From contig NZ_FZPH01000009.1 of the NCBI RefSeq assembly GCF_900188485.1, positions 248,001 to 312,000 of the forward strand: a DNA stretch of 64,000 nt. The letters are read 5' to 3'. This DNA comes from Asanoa hainanensis (GTDB lineage: Bacteria; Actinomycetota; Actinomycetes; Mycobacteriales; Micromonosporaceae). The position numbers and the translations under genes were made by a program. Under the pieces are notes generated by a model. The model was not told where the DNA came from. It searched no databases and was given only the letters and a program-made list of their open reading frames with translations. Position 1 is the stretch's first letter; each line of letters starts with the position of its first letter. Positions 55,135 through 63,002 of this stretch are shown in pieces.

Positions 55135-55692
55135 ATGAGGGGACTTTTTCGCGTGGGTGCCGCACTCGTGATGGCGGCGGTGGTGATGGTGACGGGTGTC
55201 CCGGCGGTGGCCGCGGCACCCGCTGGGACGCCGGGTTTGGCGACATTGGACGGTCGCGTCATCGACCTGGGTAAGAGCTGGCAGGGCGCGCAGTCCTGTC
55301 TGGTGTTCGCGGCGTCGGACACGCGCTGTTTCACCTCGCACGCCGAGGCCGACAGGGTGGTGGGCTACCAGCGCGAGGCGGACCCGCTGGTCGCGCAGGC
55401 ACGCAGCGCGGTGGTGGCGGCGGCGGTGCCGTCGTGCGGGTCCGGCTGGCTGTGCCTCTACGAGAACACCAACGGCGGCGGGCGGCGGCTGCAGTTCAGT
55501 GACGAGTACTGGCACTACCTGGCCGACTGGGGCTTCAACCGCTCGACGTCGTCGTGGCGCAACAACCAGAGCGCCAGCGACGTCGGCCACCTGAGCCTCT
55601 ACAACCTGACGTCCGTCTACAACTGCGGCGCCCGCTCCTATGCGTTGTCGATGGGCATTTACAACGACCAGGCGTACGCCGTCTGGGGCTAA
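55135..55692 (+). CDS. Secreted I36-like / beta-gamma-crystallin-like protein
   Basis: A 185-residue exported protein. Signal peptide to about residue 28 (GAALVMAAVVMVTGVPAVAAAP). The C-terminal about 85 residues form a crystallin-like domain, SGWLCLYENTNGGGRRLQFS, HYLADWGFNRSTSSWRNN, of the peptidase-inhibitor I36 (SMI) type, with paired cysteines. Such proteins inhibit metalloproteinases in Streptomyces; the activity here is inferred from fold only. A GCAGGAGG ribosome binding site precedes ATG 55135. Confidence 0.85.
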   Translation: MRGLFRVGAALVMAAVVMVTGVPAVAAAPAGTPGLATLDGRVIDLGKSWQGAQSCLVFAASDTRCFTSHAEADRVVGYQREADPLVAQARSAVVAAAVPSCGSGWLCLYENTNGGGRRLQFSDEYWHYLADWGFNRSTSSWRNNQSASDVGHLSLYNLTSVYNCGARSYALSMGIYNDQAYAVWG

Positions 55693-55695
55693 ACG

Positions 55696-56691
55696 CTAAA
55701 GGTAGGTGTCGTAGCCGATCACGGCCGGCGCGGTGAGCTCGAGCTGACCGACGTCGGTGGCCAGGACGCGCTCCTGTGCGAGGACGCGTCCGCTGCCGGG
55801 GTCGACGACGAACGTGTGCGTGACCGGCAGGCCGGTCCCATCGACGACGACGGTGTACGCGTCGCCGGTGCGGCCGGCCCGGTCGGTGAGCGCGCCCGTG
55901 TAGCGCAGCCCGGGCAGCCCGGCCAGGAGGGTCAGCGTCGCGGCCGTCTCGGCGGTGGTCAGGGCGCGCTCGTGGAGCACGTCGGTGACGCCGCCGACGA
56001 CCGTGGTCGCCGGGTCGGTGCCCGGCCGGGTGGCGGACAGCCACGCGCGGAGCCGGTCGGGGTCGGTCGGCGGCCGGTCCGGCCAGAGGGCGACGAACTC
56101 ACCCGCCGCGTATTCCTCGGTGCTGCGGGTCTGGTCGGCGCCGGGTGATCCCTCGTCGCGCCACTCGTCGAGCTGGGCTTCGGTGGGCGCCTCGGGCGGG
56201 AGGTAGACGACGGTGCGGGTGCCGGAGTTGTCCGGCTCGCGCCGGAGCTCGGTCTCGGTGGGGATGACGACGCAGGTGACCGTCGTGCCGGCGATGTCGC
56301 TGTTCAGTGCCCAACTGCGGATCAGCACGTGGTCGCGGATCGGGGTGGCGGGCGCCGGCTGGTCGGCGACCGTGGCGGCCAACGCCAGCAGGCGGGGGCC
56401 GCCCGGCTCGGACGCGGACCGGACGCTGGCCAGCGGTGCCGGTGTCGCCCACGCACTCGACGCGGCCTGGGGGAGGGCGACGGCCACGACGACGCCCGTG
56501 ATCGCGACGAGCACCACAGCCGCCGCGGCCGCCACCCAACGGGCGCGGGTGGGGGCGCGACGGCGGGCCGGCGGTGCGGCCATGATGTCGCGCAGCATGC
56601 GCTCGCGTCGGTCGAGGTCGGCCACGTAGCCGTCGTCGGCGACGGGGTCGGTGGGACCGAAGAGCTCCCGCAGCCGGTCGGCGTCGTTCAT
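55696..56691 (-). CDS. CU044_5270-family membrane protein linked to a sigma factor
   Basis: A 331-residue protein with a cytoplasmic N-terminus (about 1-48, LRELFGPTDPVADDGY, RRERMLRDIMAAPP), one membrane helix (about 52-72), and an extracytoplasmic domain that resembles the CU044_5270 family (IRSWALNSDI, LRAWLSATRPG, LAGLPGLRYTGALTDRAGR). These proteins are regularly encoded behind ECF-type sigma factors in actinomycetes and may act as anti-sigma or signal-transmitting partners. The start overlaps the sigma gene stop (ATGA). Confidence 0.85.
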   Translation of the reverse strand: MNDADRLRELFGPTDPVADDGYVADLDRRERMLRDIMAAPPARRRAPTRARWVAAAAAVVLVAITGVVVAVALPQAASSAWATPAPLASVRSASEPGGPRLLALAATVADQPAPATPIRDHVLIRSWALNSDIAGTTVTCVVIPTETELRREPDNSGTRTVVYLPPEAPTEAQLDEWRDEGSPGADQTRSTEEYAAGEFVALWPDRPPTDPDRLRAWLSATRPGTDPATTVVGGVTDVLHERALTTAETAATLTLLAGLPGLRYTGALTDRAGRTGDAYTVVVDGTGLPVTHTFVVDPGSGRVLAQERVLATDVGQLELTAPAVIGYDTYL

Positions 56692-57266
56692 CGGCGGGAC
56701 CGCCGGCCGAGGAGGGCGACCAGTTGGTGCGGCCGGTTGGGCTGCGGGTCCCACAGCTTGCGCAGCCGGGTCACCCGGTTGCTGACGGCGGTGCGGCCCA
56801 TGCCCAGCACCTGGGCGACCTCGGGGATCGTGAGCCCCTCCCAGGCGATCAGCTCCAGGATCTCGCGGTCGCGGTCGCCGAGCTCGGCGAGGGCCTGCCG
56901 CAGCGCCATCTTGTCGACGACGCCGCTGGGCCGGTCGTCGCGGTCGGGCAGCGTGACCAGCGGGTCGCTGCCCGGGTCGTAGGGGTCGTTGCGTTCGCGC
57001 TGGCGACGCCGGAACTCGTTGGCGAGCACGTTGCGGGCCGTGCGGTAGAGCCACGGCAGCGGGTTGTCGGCCGGGACGTTCTCGCGGCTCTCCCACGCGA
57101 TCGTCATCACCTGGCCGACGAGGTGGTCACAGTCCAGATCGGCCGCACGGCGGCGGACGAAGCGCCCGACGTCGTCGTAGTGCAGCCGATACATCGCTTC
57201 GAACCTCTCGTCATCGCTCGTCGAGCCCGTCACCGCCGTTGTGTCCACCTCCCCACGAGTTGTCAC
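56688..57266 (-). CDS. ECF-type RNA polymerase sigma factor
   Basis: A sigma-70 family protein of about 192 residues. Region 2: FEAMYRLHYDDVGRFVRRRA, VGQVMTIAWESR, NPLPWLYRTARNVLANEFRR. Region 4: ELGDRDREILELIAWEGLTIPEVAQVLGMGRTAVSNRVTRL. The start is not certain: GTG 57266 is used here; further GTG codons downstream at about 57248 are in frame, and the open frame extends to 57317. It is coupled to the membrane protein downstream by a four-base overlap. Confidence 0.85.
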   Translation of the reverse strand: MTTRGEVDTTAVTGSTSDDERFEAMYRLHYDDVGRFVRRRAADLDCDHLVGQVMTIAWESRENVPADNPLPWLYRTARNVLANEFRRRQRERNDPYDPGSDPLVTLPDRDDRPSGVVDKMALRQALAELGDRDREILELIAWEGLTIPEVAQVLGMGRTAVSNRVTRLRKLWDPQPNRPHQLVALLGRRSRR

Positions 57267-57440
57267 GCCAGGGAGAGAAATTAGCGCCAACTGAGGAGAG
57301 GACGTCGCTGGGTCCACAGTGGCCGTCCCTTCGCGACCGAACCGTTACCTAATTTCCCTGCCAGGCATGTGACGTCGAGGCCCTCACCCGACACAAGCGG
57401 ATCAGGATCCAGTCGACGAGGATGCATCCGAGGAGCGGCG

Positions 57441-57749
57441 ATGACCGCACGGCAGCAGGCACCCAACCAGGTGACGCAGCGCTCTCAGGTGACCCAGCGC
57501 GCGCGGCCGGCGCTGTTCGTCGTGCCCGCCGAATGGCCGACCGGGTTCGACCCGACCCGCGGCCTCCTGGTGACCCTCGACTGGTGCAGCGGGCGGGTGG
57601 TCAGCGAGGAACGGGTCGAATACGTCGGGGAGCGCTGGTCCCCGGTGCGGCACCCGTTCGTGGTGTCCGCGGTCCTCTTCCTCGCGGACGCCGGATACCG
57701 GCACGGGCACCGATCGCGACCGGTCGCCCCGGGTCAGCCGGCCGCGTAG
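57441..57749 (+). CDS. Small hypothetical protein
   Basis: A 102-residue protein of unknown family: ALFVVPAEWPTGFDPTRGLLVTLDW, SEERVEYVGERWSPVRHPF, VSAVLFLADAGYRHGHRSRP. No membrane or signal segment. ATG 57441 follows a good GAGGAG ribosome binding site, which supports translation, although the G+C-rich context makes short frames easy to find. The 3' end overlaps the convergent DUF2470-like gene by 16 bp. Confidence 0.55.
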   Translation: MTARQQAPNQVTQRSQVTQRARPALFVVPAEWPTGFDPTRGLLVTLDWCSGRVVSEERVEYVGERWSPVRHPFVVSAVLFLADAGYRHGHRSRPVAPGQPAA

Positions 57750-58195
57750 TCGTCGGGGTCGATCTCGATCATCAGCCCGTCCGGGTGCTCGAAGCGGACC
57801 TCGGCGACGTCCATCCGGTGCAGCGTGTGGCCGTGCCCGACGTCCAGCAGGTCCGGCAGCGGGTTGTGCGCGGCGAAGTCGAGCACGGCGCCGCGCAGCA
57901 ACGGCTCGCGCAGCCTCGTCGACCAGCCGGAGATCCAGAGCTGGCCGCCGTCGGGTGCCGTGATGGACAGGACCGTCGCGACGTCGTAGTCGTCGCACGA
58001 GGTCAGCGCCTTGTCCACCGGGTCGCCGACGGCGGCGAGCAGCAGCGGGGAGCCGGCCCGGTCGAGCGCGTGCCGCACCGGGAACGGGCCGGGGCCACCG
58101 CGGGCCGTCGCGCGCCGGGCGACCTGGACCATGCCCGGCAGGTGCCCGGACGCGAGCGTGCGCACGAGCGCGACGAGGACGGTGGACTGCGCCAT
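57734..58195 (-). CDS. HugZ/DUF2470-like iron-regulated protein (short form)
   Basis: A 153-residue protein homologous to the N-terminal part of the 249-residue protein at 14686-15435: both share a helix-plus-split-barrel pattern, here LLAAVGDPVDKALTSCDDYDVA and HRMDVAEVRFEHPDGLMIEIDPDDY against EPVGVHLERHSAAGDVSLP in the long form. The C-terminal DUF2470 domain is absent. A heme- or FMN-related role in iron handling is inferred. ATG 58195 has a GGGAGG ribosome binding site. A near-consensus iron box 29 bp upstream is shared with the divergent S4 gene. Confidence 0.78.
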   Translation of the reverse strand: MAQSTVLVALVRTLASGHLPGMVQVARRATARGGPGPFPVRHALDRAGSPLLLAAVGDPVDKALTSCDDYDVATVLSITAPDGGQLWISGWSTRLREPLLRGAVLDFAAHNPLPDLLDVGHGHTLHRMDVAEVRFEHPDGLMIEIDPDDYAAG

Positions 58196-58224
58196 GACGG
58201 ACCTCCCGGGGTGTGCCTGTGTAG

Positions 58225-58243
58225 TTAGGTTAGGCTAACCTCT
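58225..58243 (+). promoter_or_regulatory. Near-consensus iron box in the S4 / DUF2470-like divergon
   Basis: The site TTAGGTTAGGCTAACCTCT matches the IdeR/DmdR consensus TTAGGTTAGGCTAACCTAA at 17 of 19 positions. It lies 29 bp from the DUF2470-like start on one side and 26 bp from the S4 start on the other, so one iron-loaded repressor dimer pair could silence both genes. Confidence 0.85.
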
Positions 58244-58269
58244 CGGCTGATCCAACTCGTGGAGGCAAC

Positions 58270-58878
58270 GTGAACCAGTCGCGGCCGAAGGCAAAGCTCT
58301 CGCGGTCCCTCGGCATCCCGCTGACGCCGAAGTGCGTCAAGTACTTCGAGCGCCGGCCGTATCCGCCCGGCGTGCACGGTCGCGCGCGCCGCAAGGAGAC
58401 CGACTACAAGGTCCGGCTGCTGGAGAAGCAGCGGCTGCGCCACCAGTACAACGTCAGCGAGGTGCAGATGCGCCGGGCGTTCGCCGAGGCGCACCGGGGC
58501 ACCGGGAAGACCGGCGAGCGGATGGTCGTCGCGCTGGAGTGCCGGCTCGACTCGCTCGTGCTGCGGGCCGGGTTCGCGCGCACGATCTACCAGGCGCGCC
58601 AGGCCGTGGCCCACGGGCACATCGCCGTCGACGGGCGCAAGGTGGACCGGCCCTCGTACAAGGTGCAGCCGTTCCAGACCATCGCGGTACGCGAGAAGAG
58701 CCGCGACAAGACGCCGTTCCAGGTCGCCGCGGCCGGTGCGCACGTCGGCGCCCGCACCGCGCCGTACCTGTCGACCGCGATCGCGGACCTGCGTACGACG
58801 CTGATCCGGTTGCCCGAGCGCACCGAGATCCCGGTCCTCTGCGACGAGCAGCTCGTGGTCGAGTTCTACAGCCGCTGA
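58270..58878 (+). CDS. rpsD: 30S ribosomal protein S4 (zinc-ligand-free type)
   Basis: A 202-residue S4 protein. After [33 protein letters not shown]-type N-terminus come [20 protein letters not shown], the S4 domain [34 protein letters not shown], and [13 protein letters not shown]-like [13 protein letters not shown] at the end. It lacks the four-Cys zinc site of C+ S4 proteins and resembles the stand-alone rpsD of Streptomyces. GTG 58270 has a GGAGG ribosome binding site. It is transcribed divergently from an iron-regulated gene behind an iron box, which is most unusual for a core ribosomal protein; whether another rpsD exists in the genome cannot be seen here. Confidence 0.93.
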   Translation: MNQSRPKAKLSRSLGIPLTPKCVKYFERRPYPPGVHGRARRKETDYKVRLLEKQRLRHQYNVSEVQMRRAFAEAHRGTGKTGERMVVALECRLDSLVLRAGFARTIYQARQAVAHGHIAVDGRKVDRPSYKVQPFQTIAVREKSRDKTPFQVAAAGAHVGARTAPYLSTAIADLRTTLIRLPERTEIPVLCDEQLVVEFYSR

Positions 58879-58937
58879 CCTGATCTTCAACATCTATCCA
58901 TTTACATTCGTGAGGATAGGGCCGCACCATTGGCCCT

Positions 58938-59480
58938 ATGCCTCGTCGGTTGCTCACCCTCGTCTCTGCGGCCACCCTTGCCGCCGTGATGCTGCTCGGC
59001 ATCGCATCCCCCGCCGCCGCCGTCACCAACGCCGAGAAGCTCGCCGTCCTGTCGAGCTTCACCCAGACCAGTGCCAGCAGTTACAACGCCTGGAACGCGG
59101 CCCGCCTCAACCGCGGTCCGTGGCAGGCCTACAACTTCGACTGGTCCACCGACTACTGCTCGACCAGCCCCGACAACCCCTTCGGGTTCGCGTTCGAGCT
59201 CTCCTGCTACCGGCACGACTTCGGTTACCGCAACTACAAGGCGATGGGCCAGTTCAGCGCCAACAAGTCGCGTCTGGACAGCGCCTTCTACGAGGACCTC
59301 AAGCGCTCCTGCGCCCGCTACAACGCGGTGCTGAAGCCGATCTGCGACGGCCTGGCCTGGACCTATTACCAGGCCGTTCGGGCGTTCGGCAAGGTCGTGG
59401 TCAGCCAGGCCGAGCTCGACAAGGTCGGCGCCCAGATCGCCGAGGCGCGGCGCCAGGAGGCGCTGGCCCGCCGCTCCTGA
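58938..59480 (+). CDS. Secreted prokaryotic phospholipase A2
   Basis: A 180-residue exported enzyme. Signal peptide to about residue 28 (LVSAATLAAVMLLGIASPAAA). The catalytic domain contains FDWSTDYCSTSPDNPFGF (calcium-binding loop Asp) and SCYRHDFGYRN with the catalytic His-Asp pair, as in the Streptomyces violaceoruber enzyme, plus cysteines for two disulfides. A C-terminal helical tail (AELDKVGAQIAEARRQEA) extends beyond the core. It hydrolyses the sn-2 ester bond of glycerophospholipids. Confidence 0.93.
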   Translation: MPRRLLTLVSAATLAAVMLLGIASPAAAVTNAEKLAVLSSFTQTSASSYNAWNAARLNRGPWQAYNFDWSTDYCSTSPDNPFGFAFELSCYRHDFGYRNYKAMGQFSANKSRLDSAFYEDLKRSCARYNAVLKPICDGLAWTYYQAVRAFGKVVVSQAELDKVGAQIAEARRQEALARRS

Positions 59481-59486
59481 CCCACC

Positions 59487-59523
59487 GGGTGACCGGGCCC
59501 GCCGCGCGCGGGTCCGGTCACCC
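59487..59523. terminator. Bidirectional terminator hairpin
   Basis: GGGTGACCGG (59487-59496) pairs exactly with CCGGTCACCC (59514-59523), and the stem continues inwards through GCCC/GGGT-type pairs. It lies between the convergent phospholipase and diguanylate cyclase genes. Confidence 0.75.
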
Positions 59524-61002
59524 CGTCGAGTCCGGGTGCAGCTGTAGCCCCGAGTGCCGCCGCTTGGCCTCGTACATGGCCTCGTCCGCGTCGCGCAGCA
59601 GGGACTCGAAGGGCTTGGTCCGGCTGGCGGCGATGCCGACGCTGGCCGCGGGCCGCAGGGTACGGCCGTGGATGCGCACCGGTTCGGCCAGCGCGCGCAG
59701 GATCCGGCGGGCGGTGGCCACCGCGTCGTCGGCCGACGTGTCGGCCAGCAGCACGCTGAACTCGTCGCCGCCCAGGCGGGCCACCGTGTCACCGGGGCGC
59801 ACGCTGCGGCGCAGCCGCGTCGCCGCCGTCTTGAGCAGGTCGTCACCGGCGTGATGGCCGAAGGTGTCGTTGACCAGCTTGAACTCGTTGAGGTCCAGCA
59901 AGAGCACGGCCCGGCCGTGGCCCGGTTCGGAGCTGCCGAGATGCTGGGCGTGCTGGTCGAAGAACGCCCGGTTGGCCAGGCCCGTCAGGTGGTCGTGGTT
60001 GGCCGCGTGGCGCAGCCGCTCCTCCTGCCGGCCGAGCGCCTCGACGGTCTCGCCGAGCCGGTGCACCAGCCGCTCGTTGTCCGCGAGCACCACCCCCTGC
60101 CGCGCCGTCACGATGGTGGTGAGCAGCACCGCGCCGACGACGGTGCCCCAGCTCTCGATGGTCAGTCCCACGATCGGCAGCTGGATGATCAGCATGAGCT
60201 GGGTGGCGGCCACCGCGAAGAAGGGCAGCCGCAGGGTCACCGGCGACGGCCGGAGCGGGCCGGACGTCCGGGCTGGCCCGCGGCGCAGCCATTCGACGCA
60301 CGCGCCGACGACGAGCGCCAGCGCCGGCAGCATCCGCAGCACGAAGATTCCCCGCGAGTCCGCGGCGGCGAGCTGCGGGTTGAGCATGTGACTGACGCCG
60401 AAGAGCGCGATCGCGGCGGCCAGGACCGCCCCGGTCGCCCGGCTGAACGGCGCGTCCTCGATCATGACGAGCCGGACGACCGCGAACGCGGCCGCGATCG
60501 TGATGACGGAGCCGATCACCGTCCAGGCGATCTCGAGCGGTCCGGTCGCCTGCTCGCTGCCGATCAGCGCGATCGACCAAACGAAGACCGCGGTCGCTAT
60601 CAGCACCGTCGCGGCGTCCAGCCACATCCGCGCCCGTTCGCGGCCGGTCGTCGCCCCCGGCCGGGTGAGCAGGAACGCCAGTAGGACGATGGACCCGCCG
60701 GCGATCACCAGCGTCGACACGGTGATGTCGCGACCGGCGCCGGCCGGGTCGACGGCGAACTGGACCACCCGCACCAGCCCGCCGACGGTCTTCAGCGCGC
60801 CGGCCACGGCGGCAGCGCCCCAGAACAGCCTGGCCCGGGCCGGCTGCCCCGGCCGGCGCCACAGCCGCCACGCCAGCCACGCGAACGTGCCTTCGAGCGC
60901 CGCCTGGGCCGACCACGACGTGATGGCCGGGGCGGGGCCCAGCCAGATCAGGAGCGCCGCGACGGCGAAGATGCCGAACACGCCGCCCAGGACGCGGACC
61001 AT
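59518..61002 (-). CDS. Membrane-bound diguanylate cyclase (GGDEF)
   Basis: A 494-residue protein with about ten hydrophobic segments (residues about 5-320) and a C-terminal GGDEF domain: HDHLTGLANRAFFDQ, LLLDLNEFKLVNDTFGHHAGDDLL, and RLGGDEFSVLLAD. The allosteric inhibitory-site motif RPGD lies five residues before GGDEF, so feedback inhibition by c-di-GMP is likely. It synthesises c-di-GMP from two GTP. No EAL domain is present. The N-terminal MFS-like or MASE-type sensor domain is not one I can name. Confidence 0.92.
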   Translation of the reverse strand: MVRVLGGVFGIFAVAALLIWLGPAPAITSWSAQAALEGTFAWLAWRLWRRPGQPARARLFWGAAAVAGALKTVGGLVRVVQFAVDPAGAGRDITVSTLVIAGGSIVLLAFLLTRPGATTGRERARMWLDAATVLIATAVFVWSIALIGSEQATGPLEIAWTVIGSVITIAAAFAVVRLVMIEDAPFSRATGAVLAAAIALFGVSHMLNPQLAAADSRGIFVLRMLPALALVVGACVEWLRRGPARTSGPLRPSPVTLRLPFFAVAATQLMLIIQLPIVGLTIESWGTVVGAVLLTTIVTARQGVVLADNERLVHRLGETVEALGRQEERLRHAANHDHLTGLANRAFFDQHAQHLGSSEPGHGRAVLLLDLNEFKLVNDTFGHHAGDDLLKTAATRLRRSVRPGDTVARLGGDEFSVLLADTSADDAVATARRILRALAEPVRIHGRTLRPAASVGIAASRTKPFESLLRDADEAMYEAKRRHSGLQLHPDSTG

Positions 61003-61036
61003 CCACCCATCTCAGCACCACGCGCCGACCGGGCGG

Positions 61037-61948
61037 CTAGGTTCCGGGCACCTGGTCGGTCACGGCCGCCAGGAACGCGGTCAGCGCGGGGGCCGGCGGC
61101 GTGTCCCGGGTGACGGCGACCAGCCTGCGCCGCAGCGTCACCTCGGCGACGTCCCGGACCGCCACCGCCCGGTCGTCGGCCGGCAGGGCCAGCACCGGCA
61201 TCAGGGCGACCGCCGCGCCGGCGCGGACGATCTCGAGCTGGACGTCGGCGTCGTTGGAGCGATGGCGCAGGTCGGGCTCGTAGCCGCCGAGCGACCGGCA
61301 GGTGCCCACCACCATGGCGTGGTGGCCGGTGCCTTCGGCGGACGCGGTCCAGACGGCCGACCGCAGTTCGGCGACCGCGACGGGTCCGCCGGCGCCGGCC
61401 AGCGGGTGCGCGGCCGGCAGCACGATCTTCATCGGCTCCTCGAGCAGCACGGTGAAACGCAGCCCCGCCGGGCGGGGGCGGGGCTGGCCGTCGTACTCGT
61501 CGCCGATGACCAGGTCGACCGCGCCCAGGCGCAGGCTCGGCAGGGACTGTTCCAGCTCGTACTCGAAGATCTCGACGCGTACGCCCGCGTGGTCGGCGCT
61601 CATCCGGGCCAGCGCCGGCACCAGCAGCTTGCGGGCGGCGGACTGGAGGCCGCCGGCCCGGACGGTGCCCCGGATGTCGCCGCTCAGCGCGGCCAGATCG
61701 GCCTCGGCCGACTCAGCCGCGGCCAGCAGGACGCGGGCGTGCTGGGCCAGCAGCCGTCCGGCGTCGGTGAGCCGCACACCGCGCCCGGCCCTGGCGAAGA
61801 GCGCGGTGCCGACCTCCTTCTCCAGGATGGACAGCTGCTGGGAGACGGTCGACGGGCTGTAGCCCAGGGCCGTGGCGACCGCCGCGAGGGTGCCCCGCTC
61901 CTCGACCTCCCGGAGGAACCGCAGTCGCCGCAGGTCCAGCACAACCAT
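61037..61948 (-). CDS. LysR-family transcriptional regulator
   Basis: A 303-residue regulator. Winged helix: LRRLRFLREVEERGTLAAVATALGYSPSTVSQQLSILEKEVG. Effector domain from about residue 90 (GTVRAGGLQSAARKLLVPAL). It is divergent from an EamA-type transporter gene with 64 bp between the starts, a typical LysR-target arrangement. Confidence 0.92.
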   Translation of the reverse strand: MVVLDLRRLRFLREVEERGTLAAVATALGYSPSTVSQQLSILEKEVGTALFARAGRGVRLTDAGRLLAQHARVLLAAAESAEADLAALSGDIRGTVRAGGLQSAARKLLVPALARMSADHAGVRVEIFEYELEQSLPSLRLGAVDLVIGDEYDGQPRPRPAGLRFTVLLEEPMKIVLPAAHPLAGAGGPVAVAELRSAVWTASAEGTGHHAMVVGTCRSLGGYEPDLRHRSNDADVQLEIVRAGAAVALMPVLALPADDRAVAVRDVAEVTLRRRLVAVTRDTPPAPALTAFLAAVTDQVPGT

Positions 61949-62012
61949 GCGGGAATCCTAACGAGTCGAATCCACGAATCATCGCTGGACCTGATGACTC
62001 GCGCCGCTGATC

Positions 62013-63002
62013 ATGGTTCTCGTGGGTCCCGCTCTGTGCCTCCTGTCCGCCGCGTGCTTCGGCGCCATGGCGATCTTCGGCAAGCTCGCGTACGACGCCG
62101 GCGTCTCGCCCGGTGCGCTGCTGCTCGTCCGCTTCACCCTGGCGGCGGTGCTGCTCGGCCTGGTCCTGCTGCTGCGCCCGGGCCTGCGGGGTACCGCGGC
62201 GGAGCGGGGCACGACGACCGCGCGCGTGCTGCTCGTCGCCGTCGGTCTCGGCGCCATCGGGTACGCCACGCAGGCGAGCCTGTTCTTCGCGGCCCTGGAG
62301 CGGATGGACGCCTCGCTGCTGTCGCTGATCCTCTACACGTTCCCGGTGCTGGTCACCGTGTCGGCGGTGCTGCTCGGCCGGGACCGGCTCACCCCCGCGC
62401 GGGGCGCCGCGCTGGTGGCCGCGTCCTGCGGCACGCTGCTGGTGCTGCTCGGTGCCGGCGCGGTCAGCTTCCAGCCGGTCGGTGCGCTGCTGGCCTTCGG
62501 CGCCGCGCTCACGTACACGGTCTACATCCTGGTGGCCGACACCGTCGTGCACCGCCTGGCGCCGGTGGTGCTGTGCGCGCTGGTGATGAGCGGCGCGGCC
62601 GTGACCCTGGGCGGCCGGGCCGTGCTGGCCGGCGGCGTGGACCTGACCTTCGGGCGGGCGGGCTGGCTCTGGCTGTCCTGCATCGCCGTGCTCTCGACGG
62701 TCGTGGCCATGCTGACGTTCTTCGCGGGCCTGAAGCGGACCGGCCCTTCGACGGCCGCCATCCTGTCCACCTTCGAACCCGTCGTCACCACGGCGTTGGC
62801 GGCCCTCACCCTCGGCGAGTCGCTGACCCCGCTCCAGCTCGGTGGCGCGGCGCTCGTGCTGTCGTCGGTCGTCGTGCTGCAGGTGCGGGTCGGCCGGCCC
62901 GGGACGTCCCGGGCCGGCCGCGCGTGGGTCAGCCGTTGGTGGGGTGGCAGCTGGTCGTCGGGTTGGTCGGGGTTCCGTTCGGGCACTTCACCCAGACCTT
63001 GA
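62013..63002 (+). CDS. EamA-family (DMT) transporter with read-through C-terminus
   Basis: A ten-helix drug/metabolite transporter: GPALCLLSAACFGAMAIFGKLAYDAGVSP, ASLLSLILYTFPVLVTVSAVLLG, and the second EamA repeat ending ILSTFEPVVTTALAALTLGESLTPLQLGGAALVLSSVVVLQV. The normal end of the family is about residue 290, near 62890. The frame instead runs through a perfect 30-bp terminator palindrome and 74 bp of the antisense strand of the glucanase gene, adding a low-complexity tail (WVSRWWGGSWSSGWSGF). Loss of the original stop, or an indel just before it, is likely. It may be controlled by the divergent LysR gene. Confidence 0.88.
   Translation: MVLVGPALCLLSAACFGAMAIFGKLAYDAGVSPGALLLVRFTLAAVLLGLVLLLRPGLRGTAAERGTTTARVLLVAVGLGAIGYATQASLFFAALERMDASLLSLILYTFPVLVTVSAVLLGRDRLTPARGAALVAASCGTLLVLLGAGAVSFQPVGALLAFGAALTYTVYILVADTVVHRLAPVVLCALVMSGAAVTLGGRAVLAGGVDLTFGRAGWLWLSCIAVLSTVVAMLTFFAGLKRTGPSTAAILSTFEPVVTTALAALTLGESLTPLQLGGAALVLSSVVVLQVRVGRPGTSRAGRAWVSRWWGGSWSSGWSGFRSGTSPRP
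62891..62920. terminator. Perfect 30-bp palindrome, terminator of the glucanase gene
   Basis: CGGCCGGCCCGGGAC (62891-62905) is followed at once by its exact reverse complement GTCCCGGGCCGGCCG (62906-62920). It lies 9 bp past the stop of the minus-strand glucanase gene and would form a G+C-rich hairpin in transcripts from both strands. Confidence 0.8.

Noticed and set aside
57402-57998. A 198-residue minus-strand frame overlapping two better supported genes
   Set aside because: Arg-rich shadow translation; the plus-strand gene has a good ribosome binding site and the DUF2470-like gene has homology to another protein in the window.
58200-58260. A Zur site for the S4 gene
   Set aside because: The palindrome lacks the A+T-rich Zur pattern and matches the iron box consensus at 17 of 19 positions; the S4 protein also has no zinc site to explain zinc control.
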